Positions 63,106 to 64,000 of a stretch of 64,000 nt of DNA are shown one piece after another; the first letter of the stretch is position 1, and every line of letters starts with the position of its first letter. A model generated the notes under the pieces. It saw only the letters and a program-made list of their open reading frames with translations, searched no databases and had not been told where the DNA came from. Position numbers and translations under genes: made by a program. The stretch is from Sphingopyxis witflariensis. GTDB lineage: Bacteria; Pseudomonadota; Alphaproteobacteria; Sphingomonadales; Sphingomonadaceae. The stretch is from positions 1 through 64,000 of the forward strand of contig NZ_NISJ01000001.1 of the NCBI RefSeq assembly GCF_002205635.1. Direction: 5' to 3'.

Positions 63106-63669
63106 TTACTCGGCGCGACGGACATATTCGCGGTCATAGACATGCACCACGATGCGGGTGCCGGCGGTGATGTGCGGCGGCACCATCACGCGCACGCCAT
63201 TGTCGAGAATCGCGGGCTTGTACGACGACGAGGCGGTCTGCCCCTTCACCACGGCGTCGGCCTCGACGATCGTCGCTTCGATCGTTTCGGGCAGTTCGAC
63301 CGAGATCGGACGCTCTTCCCAAAGCTCGAGCACGACATCCATGCCGTCCTGAAGGAATTCATGCGCTTCGCCGACGACATCCTTCGAGATGTTGATCTGC
63401 TCGAACGTGTCCTTGTCCATGAACACCAGGTCGTCGCCTTCGGCGTAAAGAAACTGGAAATCCTTGGTGTCGAGGCGGACCTTTTCGACCGTGTCGGCAC
63501 TGCGGAAACGGTTGTTGAGCTTGCGCCCGTCGATGAGGTTTTTGGCTTCCACCTGCATATAGGCGCCGCCCTTGCCCGGCTGGGTGTGCTGGATCTTGGT
63601 GACCTTCCAGATCCCCTTTTCATATTCGATAATATTGCCGGGACGGATTTCAACGCCGGTGATTTTCAT
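63106..63669 (-). CDS. efp: Elongation factor P
   Basis: A 187-aa factor that rescues ribosomes stalled at polyproline. The three-domain protein opens [20 protein letters not shown]; the tip loop is [17 protein letters not shown] with the modifiable lysine in PGKGG. Domain III includes [20 protein letters not shown] and [21 protein letters not shown] 63669 is the family start. No ribosome site is obvious. No epmA/B or earP is in the window. Confidence 0.95.
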   Translation of the reverse strand: MKITGVEIRPGNIIEYEKGIWKVTKIQHTQPGKGGAYMQVEAKNLIDGRKLNNRFRSADTVEKVRLDTKDFQFLYAEGDDLVFMDKDTFEQINISKDVVGEAHEFLQDGMDVVLELWEERPISVELPETIEATIVEADAVVKGQTASSSYKPAILDNGVRVMVPPHITAGTRIVVHVYDREYVRRAE

Positions 63670-63778
63670 CGCGCACACTCACAGTTCAAGGATGGAAAGA
63701 GCAAAGCAGCGCCCCTTCGGGCACAGCTATCAGGTGCGCGCCTTTAGCCGCGCAGACGTCGAAGGGCAAGATGCAGCA

Positions 63779-64000
63779 TCAAGGCGTCTCGACGACCATA
63801 TGCCGCGTGCGGTGATAACTATGCCCGACGAGACCGACGAACAGCAGCAATCCGACCCACGGTGCATAGGGCGCATAGCCGTCCCCGACCACCGCGAGCG
63901 GGGCATCGCTACCGCTCCCGGCGACGATCCCGGCATAGAGAACCCCGAACAGGCTTTCGCCGACGATCATCCCCGTCGCGGTCAGCACGCCCATGCGGTG
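63779..64000 (-). CDS. OPT-family oligopeptide transporter, C-terminal end (runs off window)
   Basis: The 73 codons visible at the window edge encode the end of a membrane protein: GVLTATGMIVGESLFGVLYA, an extracytoplasmic segment (GIVAGSGSDAPLAVVGDGYA) and a last helix WVGLLLFVGLVGHSYHRTRH. The GESLFGVLYAGIVA pattern matches the C-terminus of OPT/YSL family transporters as I know them. The full gene lies beyond 64,000. Confidence 0.65.
   Translation of the reverse strand, partial: HRMGVLTATGMIVGESLFGVLYAGIVAGSGSDAPLAVVGDGYAPYAPWVGLLLFVGLVGHSYHRTRHMVVETP

Overview
The window is a high-GC alphaproteobacterial chromosome segment, most likely from the order Sphingomonadales and probably a Sphingopyxis-like genus. 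The signs are the dusB-ntrB-ntrC-ntrY-ntrX-hfq-hflX order, a fused ispDF, an hfq gene encoding two Sm domains in one chain, a complete 14-gene nuo cluster followed by birA-coaX-rnj, and promoter boxes resembling the Caulobacter-type GCTANAWC element. The genus is inference; no rRNA is present.

Positions 1-5,300 are accessory DNA. The edge of an IS3-type element (1-127) is followed by a one-directional run of small overlapping genes: a winged-HTH/excisionase-like protein, an HK97-type major capsid protein, a prohead protease, an unknown protein, a P27-type terminase small subunit, several unknown small proteins and two small lipoproteins. No portal, large terminase, tail or integrase gene is visible. 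The run stops about 100 bp from the 3' end of a tRNA-Ser(UGA) gene. It is either a decayed prophage or a capsid-bearing satellite-like island.

From 5,592 to 14,634 lies a plus-strand housekeeping block: cell-wall enzymes (a MltB-family lytic transglycosylase, rlpA, a D,D-carboxypeptidase), then tmk, holB, metG, tatD, a PhnP-like metallohydrolase, a small membrane protein and mazG. Convergent to it, 14,612-23,895 holds the minus-strand nitrogen/redox two-component operon dusB-ntrBC-ntrYX-hfq-hflX. From 23,994 come ispDF, a CinA C-terminal amidase, a RatA/Coq10-like protein, lipA, a beta-carbonic anhydrase, a membrane protein, a DUF899 protein, a thioesterase, ettA, an Ala-rich lipoprotein, tRNA-Pro, an M20 peptidase and tRNA-Ile2. 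From 34,052 to 41,704 are a deacetylase, a degenerate histidine kinase, an Lrp regulator, a TPR protein, an Hpt-like protein lacking its histidine, and a large coiled-coil membrane protein.

Positions 41,885-61,068 are one minus-strand transcription unit: nuoA-B-C-D-E-F-G-H-I-J-K-L-M-N, birA, coaX, rnj (RNase J) and a DUF1467 protein, joined mostly by stop/start overlaps. Five extra small ORFs are interleaved: between nuoD/E, nuoE/F, nuoF/G, nuoG/H and nuoH/I. Sphingomonad-type palindromic repeats lie at nuoE/F, nuoK/J and just downstream of the unit. The last part carries a YbjN-type protein, suhB, a GNAT acetyltransferase, efp and the 3' end of an OPT-family transporter gene cut by the window edge.
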